The notes under the pieces were generated by a model. That model was given only the letters and a program-made list of their open reading frames with translations. It searched no databases and was not told the origin of the DNA. Made by a program: the position numbers and the translations under genes. A stretch of DNA of 64,000 nt from Epinephelus fuscoguttatus (lineage: Eukaryota > Chordata > Actinopteri > Perciformes > Serranidae). The stretch is taken from positions 4,048,922 to 4,112,921 of the forward strand of contig NC_064756.1 of NCBI RefSeq assembly GCF_011397635.1, read 5' to 3'. Position 1 is the first letter of the stretch. Each line of letters opens with the position of its first letter. This document shows positions 1 to 13,300 of this stretch, piece by piece.

Positions 1-744
1 GTTATCTGTGAGTGTAGCTGTGCTGTAAGTAAACAGTCTGAACTCAGATCAGTTTTCTCTGACAGAGATAAAAGTTTAGTTTGAATCAGCGACTCTGTGA
101 GAGGACACCAGTTTAAACCTCCAGACTAACATGGATAACTGGATTAGTATAAAGATATAAAAAAAACATACAGAAAACATCATGATTAAAAGTTTACTAA
201 AATGTATGTACAGTATAATGTAAATACTTTCTGTTCAGTATCTCCACCTGCTCCTATTGACAGTGGTGAGAAAAAATGGCCTACATAATCCCTGGCTAAT
301 TACTGTGTGTAAGTGAAACCCACTGTGCATATTAACAAATTACGACAGCCCTCGTCATCAGTGGCCCATCCTCATTTACAAGTCTAATCAGCGAACTCTT
401 AGGGGAACATTAGGGGATCAAATTAGCTCTAATAAATGTCCCATTATCAGTGTGACGCACACTACCTGTTGAATAAGAAGTAAAACACGGTTTGGCATCG
501 GTTGACATGTTACCTCTTATTTCATCACCGTCTGCGATGATGGAGAAATTTTTGACAAGCAATCAAATGAAACATGATTGCTGACACAAATGTTTTTCTC
601 TTAATGTATTCATTACAAAATAGATGATGGCTGAGTGTTTGTGCCGATCAGCTCAGTCCCAGCGGACTCTGTCTTTCTTGCTTACATAATTGTGTCCCCC
701 CGCTGCATTATCTGTCAGATACAGTCCATTAATGATTAGAACAA

Positions 745-775
<31 letters not shown>

Positions 776-1240
776 AACACACTCTTTCCATTGCTGCTCG
801 GTACATTCACTCCCATTCCTTTGATCAGAGTAATAAATACTGCCCTCAATAAACTCTTATCATTAAGCATTATCACTGGAGCTTTAACTACTGTCAATAA
901 TTAATTATTTAGATTTAAAGTGTTTGTCAAATACTGTTTACTGGATCAAACTGACACATGCTGCACAGAATCTCAACTCCCAGTTTACTCTTCACTCTGT
1001 TAGTCATTTAGCTTTTTGTGTTTTCACCTCCTTTATTCCTGTTTTGGCTCCGATCAGACCGCGGCACAGTCTTTTCAGTCAGAGGCCATAAATTTGCCAA
1101 AGGCGAATGAGTCATTATCCATTTATGACATGCTGTTAAAGATGACTGGCAGCTACTGTGAATGGAGACAAGCAATATTTCAGTCAAGGAGGTGATCTTT
1201 GGGAAGGTTAGACGAGCGCCTGCACAGCCCGAATGTGGCC
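1..1240 (+). promoter_or_regulatory. Upstream region of the alkaline phosphatase gene
   Basis: No ORF of note. A (CA)n run lies at 745-770. Close to the start are TGAGTCA (1108-1114, AP-1-like), CATAAA (1087-1092) and TTTATGA (1122-1128); the last two look like CDX-type sites in opposite orientations. No convincing TATA box was found, and a non-coding first exon further upstream cannot be excluded. Regulatory role is inferred from position. Confidence 0.4.
745..770 (+). repeat. (CA)n microsatellite
   Basis: About 13 units upstream of the phosphatase gene. Confidence 0.95.
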
Positions 1241-1250
1241 ATGGAGTTGA
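1233..1250 (+). other. Five-codon upstream ORF overlapping the phosphatase start
   Basis: An ATG eight bases before the main start, in another frame, runs for five codons and stops at 1248-1250, overlapping the main start codon. Its context is weak (C at -3), whereas the main ATG has G at -3 and G at +4, so leaky scanning should reach the main start. Confidence 0.4.
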
Positions 1251-1313
1251 CTAAAGTGACCGTCTCGGCTCTCTTTCTGCTGCTGGTGGCGTTTGGATCA
1301 TCCAGTGCCAAAG
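1241..1313 (+). CDS. alpi: alkaline phosphatase exon 1 (start, signal peptide)
   Basis: Encodes [20 protein letters not shown] and the next few residues, a classic secretory signal with a basic n-region, Leu/Val-rich core and small residues before cleavage (SSSAK). The ATG at 1241 sits in a strong start context (GCCATGG). The donor GGTAGGTT at 1313/1314 leaves phase 1. Confidence 0.9.
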
Positions 1314-4184
1314 GTAGGTTCTGATTTGTTTTGTGAACTTGTCTGTGTTTACTCTTAACATTTCATCTTTATTCTTCTTCTTCTACCTTCTTCTTTTGTG
1401 ACGTTCCAACATCCTTATAGGCGACTTTCTACTGGAAACTTTAGTCAAACTCAGCTCATTTAGCTTTCTGAATTCTGTAAATTCAACCTATTTTGATGCT
1501 TCGAATGCTCAAACTCTGAAAATTGAACCCACCTTTGACCTTTGTCAGCTGCTCTTCACCCCCTTCAACCTCTGTCATATTCCATATGGCAGTAAGTAGC
1601 TCAGTCCATCGGGACTTGGGTTGCAAGCCAGAGGGTCACCAGTTTGAATCCCCGTCCAAACCAAGTATGGAGCGTGGACTGGTAGCTGGAGAAGTGCTAG
1701 TTTGCCTCCTGGACAAGGCGCCTTGAGCAAGGCACCTGACCCTTAACTGCTCAGGGCACCTGTCCATGGGCAGCCCCCGCGCTCTGACACCTCTCCATTC
1801 ACTGTTTGTGTATGTGTGTGTGTATTTCAGGAAACACCCACACAAACACACACACAAAGAAAACATGTCGTTTTCTGTAGCTCAACAGTCAAAGTACTAC
1901 CTGTGTGCAAACAAACAACCTAGCAAACAGTAGAAAAACAAGAGAAATATATGTGCTAATTTCCTTTTTAGCAACATGTTTGGCTATTATAGTAATCATA
2001 TAAATTAATAAGCAAAAAAAGAATCACAAATGAACAAGTTCAGAGTAATAAACAATAAAATAATACATGCCATTGTGAAATATTAATAAAATGTACAAAT
2101 TTACTTTCCAATTGAATTAGGGATGCACCGATTTCGAAATTCTGGGTTGACGCTGATATCAATTTAAAATAACAATTTAGCCAGTAGCCGATGTTTTTAT
2201 ATTGATGGGTTTTTTTTTTTAGATGGATCGCAGTTTGGCTTGGCGTCAGCAGTGATGTGGGCGCTGTGCTGGACCGTCGTGGTGAAGAGGGAGCTGAGCC
2301 AGAAGGCAAAGCTTTTGATTTACTGGTCCATCTATATCCCAACCCTCACCTATGGTCACGAGCTCATGAACAAATATCAAATGCTAACTTTATTAGCACA
2401 AGCCTATGCCATTTTACATTGTATAAATTAGCCTAGCGACTCAATTGCTTACATTCTTCACATGTCAAGCGTTCTCCTTTTCATTCCTCCAATCTATTAC
2501 TCTTTCAGCTGGCAGTACAGTACAGCTGCTTTCACAGCTAACACTTCATCAAACTCTTCAACTTCATTCAGCTTTGAAAGAAATGAAAAACCACCTTCGG
2601 CTCCATCCTGCAACTTTTATTTTTTAATCTACTTCAGCTGCTTTCGGTGCATTTCAGCAAACACGTTAGCTTTCTTCACTTCCTTAAGATTTGTATTTCG
2701 ACTGCCACTACACTACAAAGTTAACAGTTTCAGTATTTCAACTATTCCAAGTCTTTCAGCAGCACATTTTCAGCAGTCTAGGCACATAAATCGCTGATAC
2801 TTTTCTAGTTTTCCCCTCTCATGCTTACACACAAAGAAGCAGATCAAAGGGAAAATGTTGAGTTTGATGCGTTGATCCTCACATTTCCACCCTGCAGTCC
2901 ACCTCTTCTCTGTGTTTCTGTGTGCTGTTTTAAAACTTAATCATCACCCATTCAGGGCTCACGTTCTCTTCTCTCTTTGTGCTCTCTTTTTACTCTCACT
3001 TCACTCTCCTGAAGGATTCTCCAACTTCCACCTTTCCTTTCATCCTTTACAGTCACTTACATTTTTCGCACACCTTCTTACCCACTCGGTTTGTAAAGGG
3101 CTTCTAAACTTTTCAAATCAGCACACTCAGTACGTGTAGAGTTGCACAACCGGCTGCTATCAGCATTTACTGCTTGTTAGCGGACCACTGTATCAAACTC
3201 TGTGTTACAGCTCAGAGAGATGTGCTGCAGCAGATAGCAGAGCACGTGAGGGAGGTATGACAACTACAAACAAACATGCTAATGCACATTTGCACATTCA
3301 GGTCCCAGAGGGCCTCAACAAAGAGATGTTGACTGGGTGTTTTAAAATTTCCTCTCCCATTGATCTCTGCAGGATGCACACAAATACAGAACAACTCTTT
3401 GACTTTCTGTATCCGTCACAATTAAGTTTGAAGTTTGTTCCAAGGAGAGTTGAGATGCGATTCCCCAAAAAGTGCATGTTGTGCTTTAATCTGCAGCTTT
3501 TGTTCTGCAGTTCGGTTTCAAACTCCAAACTCTCCTCCAGCGTAGGATTTACATGATCTGACTGCTCAGGAATAGCATACCAGTTACACAATTCATAACA
3601 TTAAAGGTCCAGTGTGTAAGATTTAGGGGGAATTAGTGGCAGCTAATGATGAGGATTGCAAATTGCATCCAGCTAAAACTTCTCGCGGTTAGACTTTGCC
3701 AGGAGCTGAACTGTCTGCAGAAGTCTCTTCCTTCCATTTCTGCCAGTATACCCCCCTAAATCCTTCACACCGGACCTTTAATAACGTTATTTCTGCACTG
3801 ACACCCGTCTGATTTGTGTGTTTGCCCACAGTTGAGGAGGAGAACCCGGAGTTCTGGAGGTCACAGGCCCGGAAGACTTTGCAGTCAGCGTTGGACAGGA
3901 AGCTCAACACCAATGTGGCCAAGAACATCCTGTTTTTCCTCGGAGATGGTAGGTCACACAGCACACTGATAACATTCACAGTCTAAGCTGGCTGAAAAGG
4001 TAAGACACGCATAACCTAGATGTCTGACCTTTTTTTGGGCCTAGTCTCAGCTGTTTCCTGTCTGTTTCACCAATGTGCAGTGCAAATACATATATTTATT
4101 TCAAAGAAAACAATAAGATATGCAGCAGGAGACCTTCAGTTATTATAGAGGAAGTGTAAGTTTATTGAGGCTTGAATGAATAGA

Positions 4185-4238
<54 letters not shown>

Positions 4239-5915
4239 AAAAACAAAACTTGCACGTCTTCCTTATGCTCATCATTCTGTTTCTCACTCATTCCTCAAAC
4301 ACTGCACTCAATGAGGACATTGTCACATTCACAGTAAAAGCTCGACTACCAGTCCCTCCCACTACTCAACCTCTCCATCTGGTTGCCCGCGACTCAGGTT
4401 CCTCACTGTGCCCCGTCACGCAACAGATCACTGAAACAGTGTCACACATTCTGAATGGCTGTAATGCTGACAAAGGAGTGTACATCATGCCGTGACAGAA
4501 AAGTGGACCTTATAGCAAAGAATGATAACACATTTTATTTAAAAGGCGCCTTTGAAAACACAAGGTCACCTTACAGAACATAAAATAACATACAGGACAC
4601 GAGACATGAATTGGGCAGACACATATTGTTGAGCGTGGGAGCAGTGTAGCTGAAAGCCGTGGTGCCCATGGTGCTGAGGCGTGAGGTGGGAATGGTCAGG
4701 AGACCAGCAGAGGAAGAGCGAAGGGAGAGGGGGTGTACTCCTGGAGAAGGTCAGAGAGATAAGTGGTGGCTAGGTTGTGGAGGGCTTTGAGGGTGAGCAG
4801 AGGGTTTTCGTAGTCAGTCTGGTAGTGAAGAGGGCGCTGGTGTAGTTGGATGAGAATGGGGGTGATGGCCAGCAGAGGTTTGAATGATTTGAAGTCTGTT
4901 GATGAGTTTGGCGGGGAGGCCAGAGAGAACTGCGTTACAGTAGTCAATACAGGATGTAAGGAACATGTTGACCAAGACCTCAGTGCTGGACTGGGACAAT
5001 GATGGGTGGAGACTGGAAATGTTGCGGAGGTGGCAGAAATCAGTCTGGGTAATGTTTTATATTTGGGGTTCAATGAAAGCATGCTGTCCAGAATGACACT
5101 GAGAAGCTCCCATGTTTCATCTCTGTAACAGTGACCCAGGTACTTTTTAACACCTGTCCTCCAGCACACCAGATGTTGTGGTGGTCAGTGAAGAGTCCAG
5201 AGAGGTGTCTGTTTCAGAGGCATCCTGCATCTTTGACTCTGACTTGAAGGAGGCCCCCAACAACTCCTAAACACCATCTGATATCTAGGTTATAGGTGCA
5301 GACCAGAGTCCCGCATGGGTCCATTTTTAAAAACCCGCACCCACCCATACCCGTCCATCTCAGTACCAGAACCGAACTGCTACCTGTCATTATGTCAAAC
5401 ATGAAACATGTTAGCATGCTCCTTCCACCACCATCAAACCTCCAAAGGATCCTCCTTGGGTGTCTTGAGCTCCATGTAGGCTGCCACCTCATCCTCGGGC
5501 TGCAAAGTTTCATGGCTGGAGTCCTCCATGGCGGTGACCAATGTGACCACGGGGTCAGAGGTTACACTTGTGTCACTGACTTTCAAAATAAAAGGAACTG
5601 TGGCTTGATAATAGTGATTTAGATGTCTGAATATTGGTGACTCTGGTGCAGACTACATTTGGCAGCCTAGGACACATTCACAAGTTGGTCATTAGAGGGC
5701 TTCAGCAACTTGGGATGCCTAAAAAAGAGGGCTAAATGGCTCTGCTGTCATTAACAGTCACCACCATGGTGGAGACGCTGCTAATTAGATCTGTGCTTTG
5801 TTTTTCATTGTGAATACCGATGTCACTGGTCCATGACTTTGCAAATGTATTCTACTGCACCTTCAATATTTTTGTCATTGTATGAGTTCTTTTTATGTGG
5901 ACATAGATAAATTGT

Positions 5916-5972
<57 letters not shown>

Positions 5973-6102
5973 TGCGTGCATCAGGAATGGGAATCACAAC
6001 AATCACTGCGGCTCGTATCCTCAAGGGACAGCTGAAGAACCAGACGGGAGAGGAGACAGTGATGACCATGGACACCTTCCCTAATGTGGGACTAGCTAAG
6101 GT

Positions 6103-6148
<46 letters not shown>

Positions 6149-7320
6149 GGATGACTGGACAGATGTAAAGCTAAGTGCTCAGGTGTATACAGCTGCAATT
6201 CACACATTTATCTCAGGTACAACCTACAGTGTGACCCCAGGTATCTATAGACCCTAAACTGTATATGAATGTCAGCCCTGTCGCCATGTTAGAGGTATAT
6301 TAAATAATGGATTAGCTGGAATAAATTAAAATTTCGTGTATAATCACCTGAAAATAAGAATTGTTGTGTTTTTCTCACCTTAAAATGAGCTGTTGATATT
6401 TACAAATGGAGTGGGTCCTCGTCCACAGAGATGTTCACCGCCATGTTTCTACAGTAGCCCAGAATGGACAAACCAAACACTTTCACAGTTCATATTCTGT
6501 TATCTTGTTGAGTTTGTTTTGAGGTTTTCTGTTTGTCTCCTTCCTTGTTTCATGTTATTTATTCATGTTGAATCTGTTTCCTGTTTTATTTTGTAGATTC
6601 TCTCCTCATGTGTCATGTCTGGTTCTACTTCCTGTCTTTGGGTGTTTTCCCACCTGTTTTCTGTCACACCTGTCTCATTAGTCCTTCTCTGTTCCCAGAG
6701 TCCTCCCTTCACACCTGTCCACACCCTTGTTGTCAACCAATCTCCATTTCCCTCCGTTTGCCTGTGTCCACCTCCTCCATCTGTGTCTCGTTCTTGTGAT
6801 TCATTTTCTGTGTATGTATAGATACCTGTGTGTTTCACTTTGTACCTCGTCAATTTTTCTGTGTTCATGGTGTCATTCCCTGCCTGGTTCAGCCTCAGTT
6901 CAACCCCAGCCTTTATTCTGCACCACCTGTGTGTATGAGCTTATTTATGCAAATTAATAGTTTTTTAAATATTTTTTAATGTTTTACAAAGATTAAACAC
7001 ACTTTCAAAACAAGACGATGCTGAAAAGATCCATTATTTGTCATTTGTGTGTGCGAGCGAAGAGTGAAAGTCGCTCAGAGAAAGAAAAGTGGTTCAAAAA
7101 GCTGTAAACAGATATTTAAAAGATTAATTTGCATTTCATTGTTTGGGTACATTTACTTGATAGATTACAGTGCTGTAATTGTTGCTTATTGTTATGCTTA
7201 ATTCCCTGTTTGCCCATTTCTTATTATATTCAATTTTTCTCTCTTGTATCTTATTATTATCATCTTCTGCTGAACAACCAGTAGTGCATTTATTCCATCG
7301 CTGCACTCTATTTATACTCA

Positions 7321-7355
<35 letters not shown>

Positions 7356-10300
7356 ACCTACAGTGTGGACTTCCAGATCCCAGACAGTGCAGCCACAGCT
7401 ACAGCATATCTGTGTGGAGTGAAAACTAACCTGAACACCATCGGAGTCAGTGCAGCAGCTCGCAACGGAGTGTGCAAGACTCAGAAGGGCAACGAGGTCA
7501 CGTCCATCCTGAAGTGGGCCAAAGATGCAGGTAAGACAATACTGCAGCAGGACAACACATACATTAATGATAGAGTAAAACTATAAGGTAGTGTTAACAC
7601 AGAAGAAACAGTCTGTACTTTTATTATTCATGTCTGTAATCCTTGGGTTTCAGAAAACAATTCTGTAGGTTTATAACTATTATTATTATCCAAGGCACCA
7701 AACACTATGTGACAATGTGATAGATGCTCTAATAAGACTGATTACCTTCGTTAGAACAGTCTTAAAATTAAACTCCCCTCCTTAGCATTTATTAGCCCCA
7801 TATAAACATCTAATAAATGGTTTATAAATCACTGTGATGAAGCTGTAGGCAGAGACAACACTTATAACTCCTCCTGTGAAGCCACTGATAACACAGTATA
7901 ACATGAACAAATCATATCAGTGTTTATGTAGTGTATTAACACTAATCATCCAAGGGTCAAAACTCATGCGAACATGTTGACCTCAAAGATTCACTCTTGT
8001 CCTTGAAAGCTGAAGCTGTTTAATTCATGGTCCTCCTACTAGATTCCTCCCAGGGCCCAGCCTTCATCTGCTGAAGAAGGCATTTTGTGGCCTTCTTCAG
8101 CAGATGGTGCTTGCTGAGTTGTCATGGAGACCAAAGAAGAAGCGTTATACGAATACTTAATTTACACATCTAATAAATGTAACTATAAAATGACATTATT
8201 AAATTGATATAATCAATACAATGACTATTTTAATACCTCGTGTTTCATATTCAAAAATCACTGGAAGATGAATGTAGTTTATTGGAGAATGCAGAGGCAC
8301 TATGGCTACAGTCTTCTCCACTTTACTAACTGATTTAATAACATTTAAAATATTTATTTGCCAAAAATTGCAATTCCATGCAAGCGTAAAGAGCTCCGTA
8401 ATGTGGGGGCCTCTCTAGTGTAGTGGTTAGGGCACTTGTCTTCCATGTGGAGGGTCCAGGATTCAAATCCTGCTGGGATCGACGTCAGCAAAGGCTGGTG
8501 GTTCGGAGGCTCCCACTGCCGAATCAAACGGGATCAGATTCCTTAAGTAACTCTGGAATCTGAGCCAAGTCCTCATACGAGAGCACATCTCAAGGCTGTT
8601 GTAGACGGGGGGTTCCAGACATAAAAACAGATTCATGCAAGCATAAAGAGATCCTCAAGTTTATATAAACAATGACAGGTCAGTGTTAAAGATGGCTCTG
8701 AATGTAATTTATTTCTGTACTTTTAGCTTTTTATTATCTTAAAAAATGTGATCTGGGCTTCCTCAAGATAAAATTGCTCACCCATAAGTAACAAACCACC
8801 TGTTAACCATCTGTTTGCTCGACTAATTTTTTCTGGGGGAGGACTCCAAGGTCTGTGTGCATGATGAGTCAAAGATGACACGCACACCCACTTATTTAGT
8901 GGTGCAGGGAATCAGGTCCCGAAGAAGTTAACTCAGTAAAAAATTGTGATTTCTGCACACACTTCTTCACCTTTGCATCAGTTCATCTAAAGATGGTTGA
9001 CGTTTAGGTCTTAGGTTTATGGATAAAAAGATGAGTGTTGGTCTGCTGCAACAAAATCATTGTGATCAGTGTTTTACTCAGACTTAAGTGGAAAACAAAT
9101 GCGTTAGTGTTTGACCAGTCGGCCCATTATGCTGAATATCACACTTGTAAAATACAGCAAATACAATGAGCTGACACAACTATCACACTCATGATGGTGA
9201 TCATTCCTGCTAATGTAAACAGACTCAGATGAGCAAAACTGGCACAGCTGACACTACTGAGGGTATAATGCAGCAGGATGTCTTCAAACGCTGCTGTGAT
9301 TGAAGTAACAAATGGGATTTGGTGACTCTTTGTCGGGGAGCAGGCAGATACCTGACACACAGCCCTGCCGTGTCACACTTTAGTTCTGGCTCCTGACAAA
9401 AGAAAATCCCTCAGGTCTTATACGGCCTCAGCAAAACCCGATTTTACAGCTGAGCGCTCTGCTGTGAGCCGCGGTGCCCTGTCTGAGCGGCATTACAGGG
9501 GCCGCCAGGGAGGTGGGAGCAACAGCAGCCTGAGGCCACAGGTTACACTGCAGGGTAATGTGCTGCACAGGGAAGCACCTTGACTTTTATTGTGTTCCAC
9601 TGTTATCAACGGCCATAAATATCTCATAACACACACACAGCATGCCGTGGCCCTGACCTCAGCACAGTACTGCGGACTCAGGTGTGTGAATGTGCGTATG
9701 TGTTAGTGCAAGGAAGTTAGGTTAAGTTTCTGATGTTATAAAAACACATTGTAGGAATGGTCCTTGTGGCAAAGTCCTCAAATGCTCCCACTAAACCTTT
9801 ACGCTGATGGAGAGGACCATTCAGACCAGCTGAGGGTCAGGAGCTGTGGGGGCTGCAAGGTATCTTTGAGGTGTCACAAGGTGATAGATTCGAGTACCAA
9901 CGTTTCGACTAGACCATCTTCATCATCAGACCGACCCTGATGAAGACGGTCTAGTCAAAATGTTGGTACTTGAATAAAAGAAAACATTTTTGCATCGAGT
10001 CTTAGAGTGTGCGCTTGACATCTTTTTTCAAGTTACATTTTCGTCAATAGTCAGCACCTCTCCAACCCTGGTGTGCGCTTCTCCTCTCTTCACTCGACTC
10101 TTTTTTTAATGACACAATCTGAAAAAAGGAACGTCACTTGTTTGTTCAAGTGCTGAAATTCATAATGCAAACCACTTAAATAGTTTGAATTTAATTTACC
10201 ATTATTAACCTGACTAAACAATTAATTTCTTAGCTTATAAATTGTCAAAAAAATGGGAAAACGCTCATCAAATTCCAAGAGCCTACGATGATGTTTTCAG

Positions 10301-13300
10301 TCAGTCAACACTGCAAAGTTTGTTCAGTTTCCGATCATGGAAGACTGAAAGAACCAGCAAGAAAACCCGAAAAAGAGACTTGCACCATTTTTTCTCGAAA
10401 AACTCATTCATTTCTGTAACCACTTATCCTGTTAGGGGACGTGGGGGGTCTGGAGCCTTTTCCAGCTGACAGTGGGCAAGAGATGGGGTACACCCTGGAC
10501 AGTTTACCAGACTATCGCAGGACTGACACTAAAGCCCCGTTTCCATCAAACACTTTCATTATGGTACCTTTGGAACCAACAGTAACCCTTCACACATGGT
10601 AGACCCTAGTGTTTCCACTGCAAACAGTACTCTTAAATGTGGGTGGAGTTGTTGTCACTCACTGCTCCCCCCTGTGACCCTAACAGGATAAGTGGTTACA
10701 GATAATGAATGAATGAATGGGTTGAAGTATGTGGTATATAATCCAAGCTTTTACTGGAAAATCCATGTGTAGAAAAAATAGGTAAAACATACTGTACATG
10801 TGTCAGTCTGTGCAGTACTGAGACTTTGAAATTGTAAATCCACTATGTTTAGATTTTTATTTGATTAAAGCATCTTTCAAATTACATGTGAATAGATGTT
10901 TGCAGGAAAACGAGATGGGGCAGTGTGTTTGTTGCTTCCAGCTCGTTCATCTCTGCGTCCCCGGGGTGCATTACAGTCTGCCACTGTGTCTTTTTTACTC
11001 GGCCACTGGGGGACTTTAAGGGGGATTTAAAGAGCAATATTAGGCATCAAGGTGGTTAAAAGGGCAAGAGTATATTTACTAACTCATACCTCAACATAGT
11101 CTAAATATAGGCTACAGAATCCGTAGCGGACTGAGAGAGATGTGGATTAATGGATCAACTGTGCATAAGTGCATGTGTGCATGCATTACACAGACATAGA
11201 GCACATAGGTCTGTACACATGTGCTACACGTTAAGAATGTGAAACCATCTTTTAGGTAAGTCTGTCGGCATTGTTACGACCACACGGGTGCAACACGCCA
11301 CCCCAGCAACCACCTACGCCCACAGCGCCAGCAGGAAGTGGTACAGTGATGCTGACATGCCCGACTCTGCCAAGAGGGACGGCTGCACCGACATCGCCTC
11401 CCAGCTCGTCAAAAACACCGACATAGATGTGAGCTTGTCCCCGATGCATATCCTTCTCATATCATCAGCTTTTAACAATTACACACATGTCACGTTTAAA
11501 TGTGTGTGTGTTTCCAGGTGATCATCGGAGGTGGCAGGAAGTACATGACCCCGAAGGGCACTCAGGACCCAGAGTATCCCAGGGATTACTCTAGCAGGGG
11601 CAAAAGAAAGGACGGACGCAACCTCATCAATGAGTGGCAGAGCATGAAAGTTGGAAAGGTAACACTGTTTGAGAAATGGATTTGGTCGAAGTTAAAGTCA
11701 CCTATTAGAATAATCAACCTGGTCTCGCTCCAAAGTTGTCAAATACTGGCGCTTGGTCAGTGACTTCTGGCGTCAGACGTGGAAAAAAAGCCGGCGTGAC
11801 ACGTGGCCGGTCAATGTCAGCCGTCAAGAAATGGATGACTCATAATTTTCTGCACCTTAACTCAGACAAGACGGATGTATTAATCTTTGGCCCTGATCAC
11901 CTAACAAGCAAATTACAACCGTTTATTGGTCCCCTGGCAACCAATATAAAATCTGCAGCAACACATTTAGGCATCACTTTTGATTCTCAACTGGACTTTG
12001 AACCACATGTCAACGAGCTCACACAATCCCTCTACTTCCACCTAAGAAATCTGTGTCTTTTCCTGACCTAGAAAGGCTCATTCATGCTTTTGTGTTACTG
12101 CACCTCGACTACTATAACATACTGCTTATGTGACTCTGTTAATCTTCAGGGGCTCGACTTTAACCAGTGCAGAATGCTGCAGCTTGTATTTTAACTGGGG
12201 CAAACCATGGGTCGTATATGACCTCAATTCTTACCTCCGTCCATTAGTTGCCAGTTAACTTTGGAATTGAGTTTAAGATTCTTTTAATAACTTTGAAGGC
12301 TCAACAGTCGTGACCTGAGATCCTCAAAGTTACCCTCACTAGTCGTCCACTAGGCTGGTAACTGAAGGTGACTGTTCTTTTGCCTTCAAGGCCTCTATGG
12401 GCTCTGGGATTCTCTGCCTGATTCTCGACTGATGCGTTTCTGTTGAAGGTCCCAACGCAAAACGCATCAGTGGTGCAGTAAAGCTGCTCTACAGACTATA
12501 GAAATGTTTCTGGACTTTTTAAAAATGCTACACATGAGTTCAAGGATTGTAAACAAAAACACTATGTTGTTTTATTTGTGGACAGTATTGAATAAAATGT
12601 ACGTCAAAGAAAAGCTCCTGTGATGACTCACAGCAAAGCCTTTCACCGTCCTCCACCCACTCAGTGTGAATGTTTATGTCCTGACACAGGTAGCCCGCTA
12701 CGTGTGGAATCAAACAGACTTCAGCGCTGTTGACCCTGAAACCACAGACTACCTCATGGGTGAGTTCTTTTTTCTTTAGTTCCTCCCTTTGTCCTCTTGA
12801 GCGTCTCTGTGCTACATGAAGGCGAAGCAATTCCTCTGCGCCCTTGAAAACACAACATCAATAGGCCTGTAGTGTCCTTGGCTCATTCACACGCTTATTC
12901 ATTTCATCTTGTATTAGTGATGTCACACTTTAATGTGGTACCTCGAACTGCGACTGACCTACATAATGTTTTCAAGGTTCAACAACATTCAAGAGCCATT
13001 AAGCGAATCCAGGGTCAGTAAAACACATGACATCATTCAGCTGTTATTTTCACATTATTATGATAGCTGTGTTCAGAGTATTTACTTGCTCTGCCTGAAG
13101 GTAACAGAGGCTGCTTCCCCGCAGCTCCAAAACTCCCTAGTTAACATCTTTAACCTGTTCTGTGTGGGTTGTGTTAAGAAAACGCACCGCTTCTAGTCTT
13201 TATGCTAAGCTACGCTATGTGGCTGCTGTCTTCAGCTTCATATTTACCTAAATACTGTATGAAACAAACACGTGCACAGATCGACCCCAGGTGGTGCTCA

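Larger units (their letters stand above)
3949..5984. other. Phosphatase intron 2
   Basis: Contains (TG)n at 4188-4235, an L2-like LINE fragment (4522-5060) and (TG)n at 5918-5967 beside exon 3. The stretch 5200-5900 holds repeat-like sequence such as ACCCGCACCCACCC but no gene. Confidence 0.5.
7531..11255. other. Phosphatase intron 4
   Basis: A 3.7-kb intron holding a perfect hairpin (8065-8106), a tRNA-derived SINE (8405-8640), a LINE-type 3' end (9840-9990) and a fold-back pair of repeat ends (10405-10725). The rest shows no coding signal. Confidence 0.6.

Noticed and set aside
4696..5169. Minus-strand 157-codon frame as a gene
   Set aside because: Its motifs are those of an L2-type reverse transcriptase C-terminus with frame breaks, so it was listed as a LINE fragment.
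5893..6207. Minus-strand open frame of 104 codons
   Set aside because: Made of Val-Cys and Thr-His runs from the (TG)/(CA) tracts around phosphatase exon 3; not a protein.
8405..8480. Functional tRNA-Gly gene
   Set aside because: A- and B-boxes are present but the acceptor stem does not pair and SINE body sequence follows.
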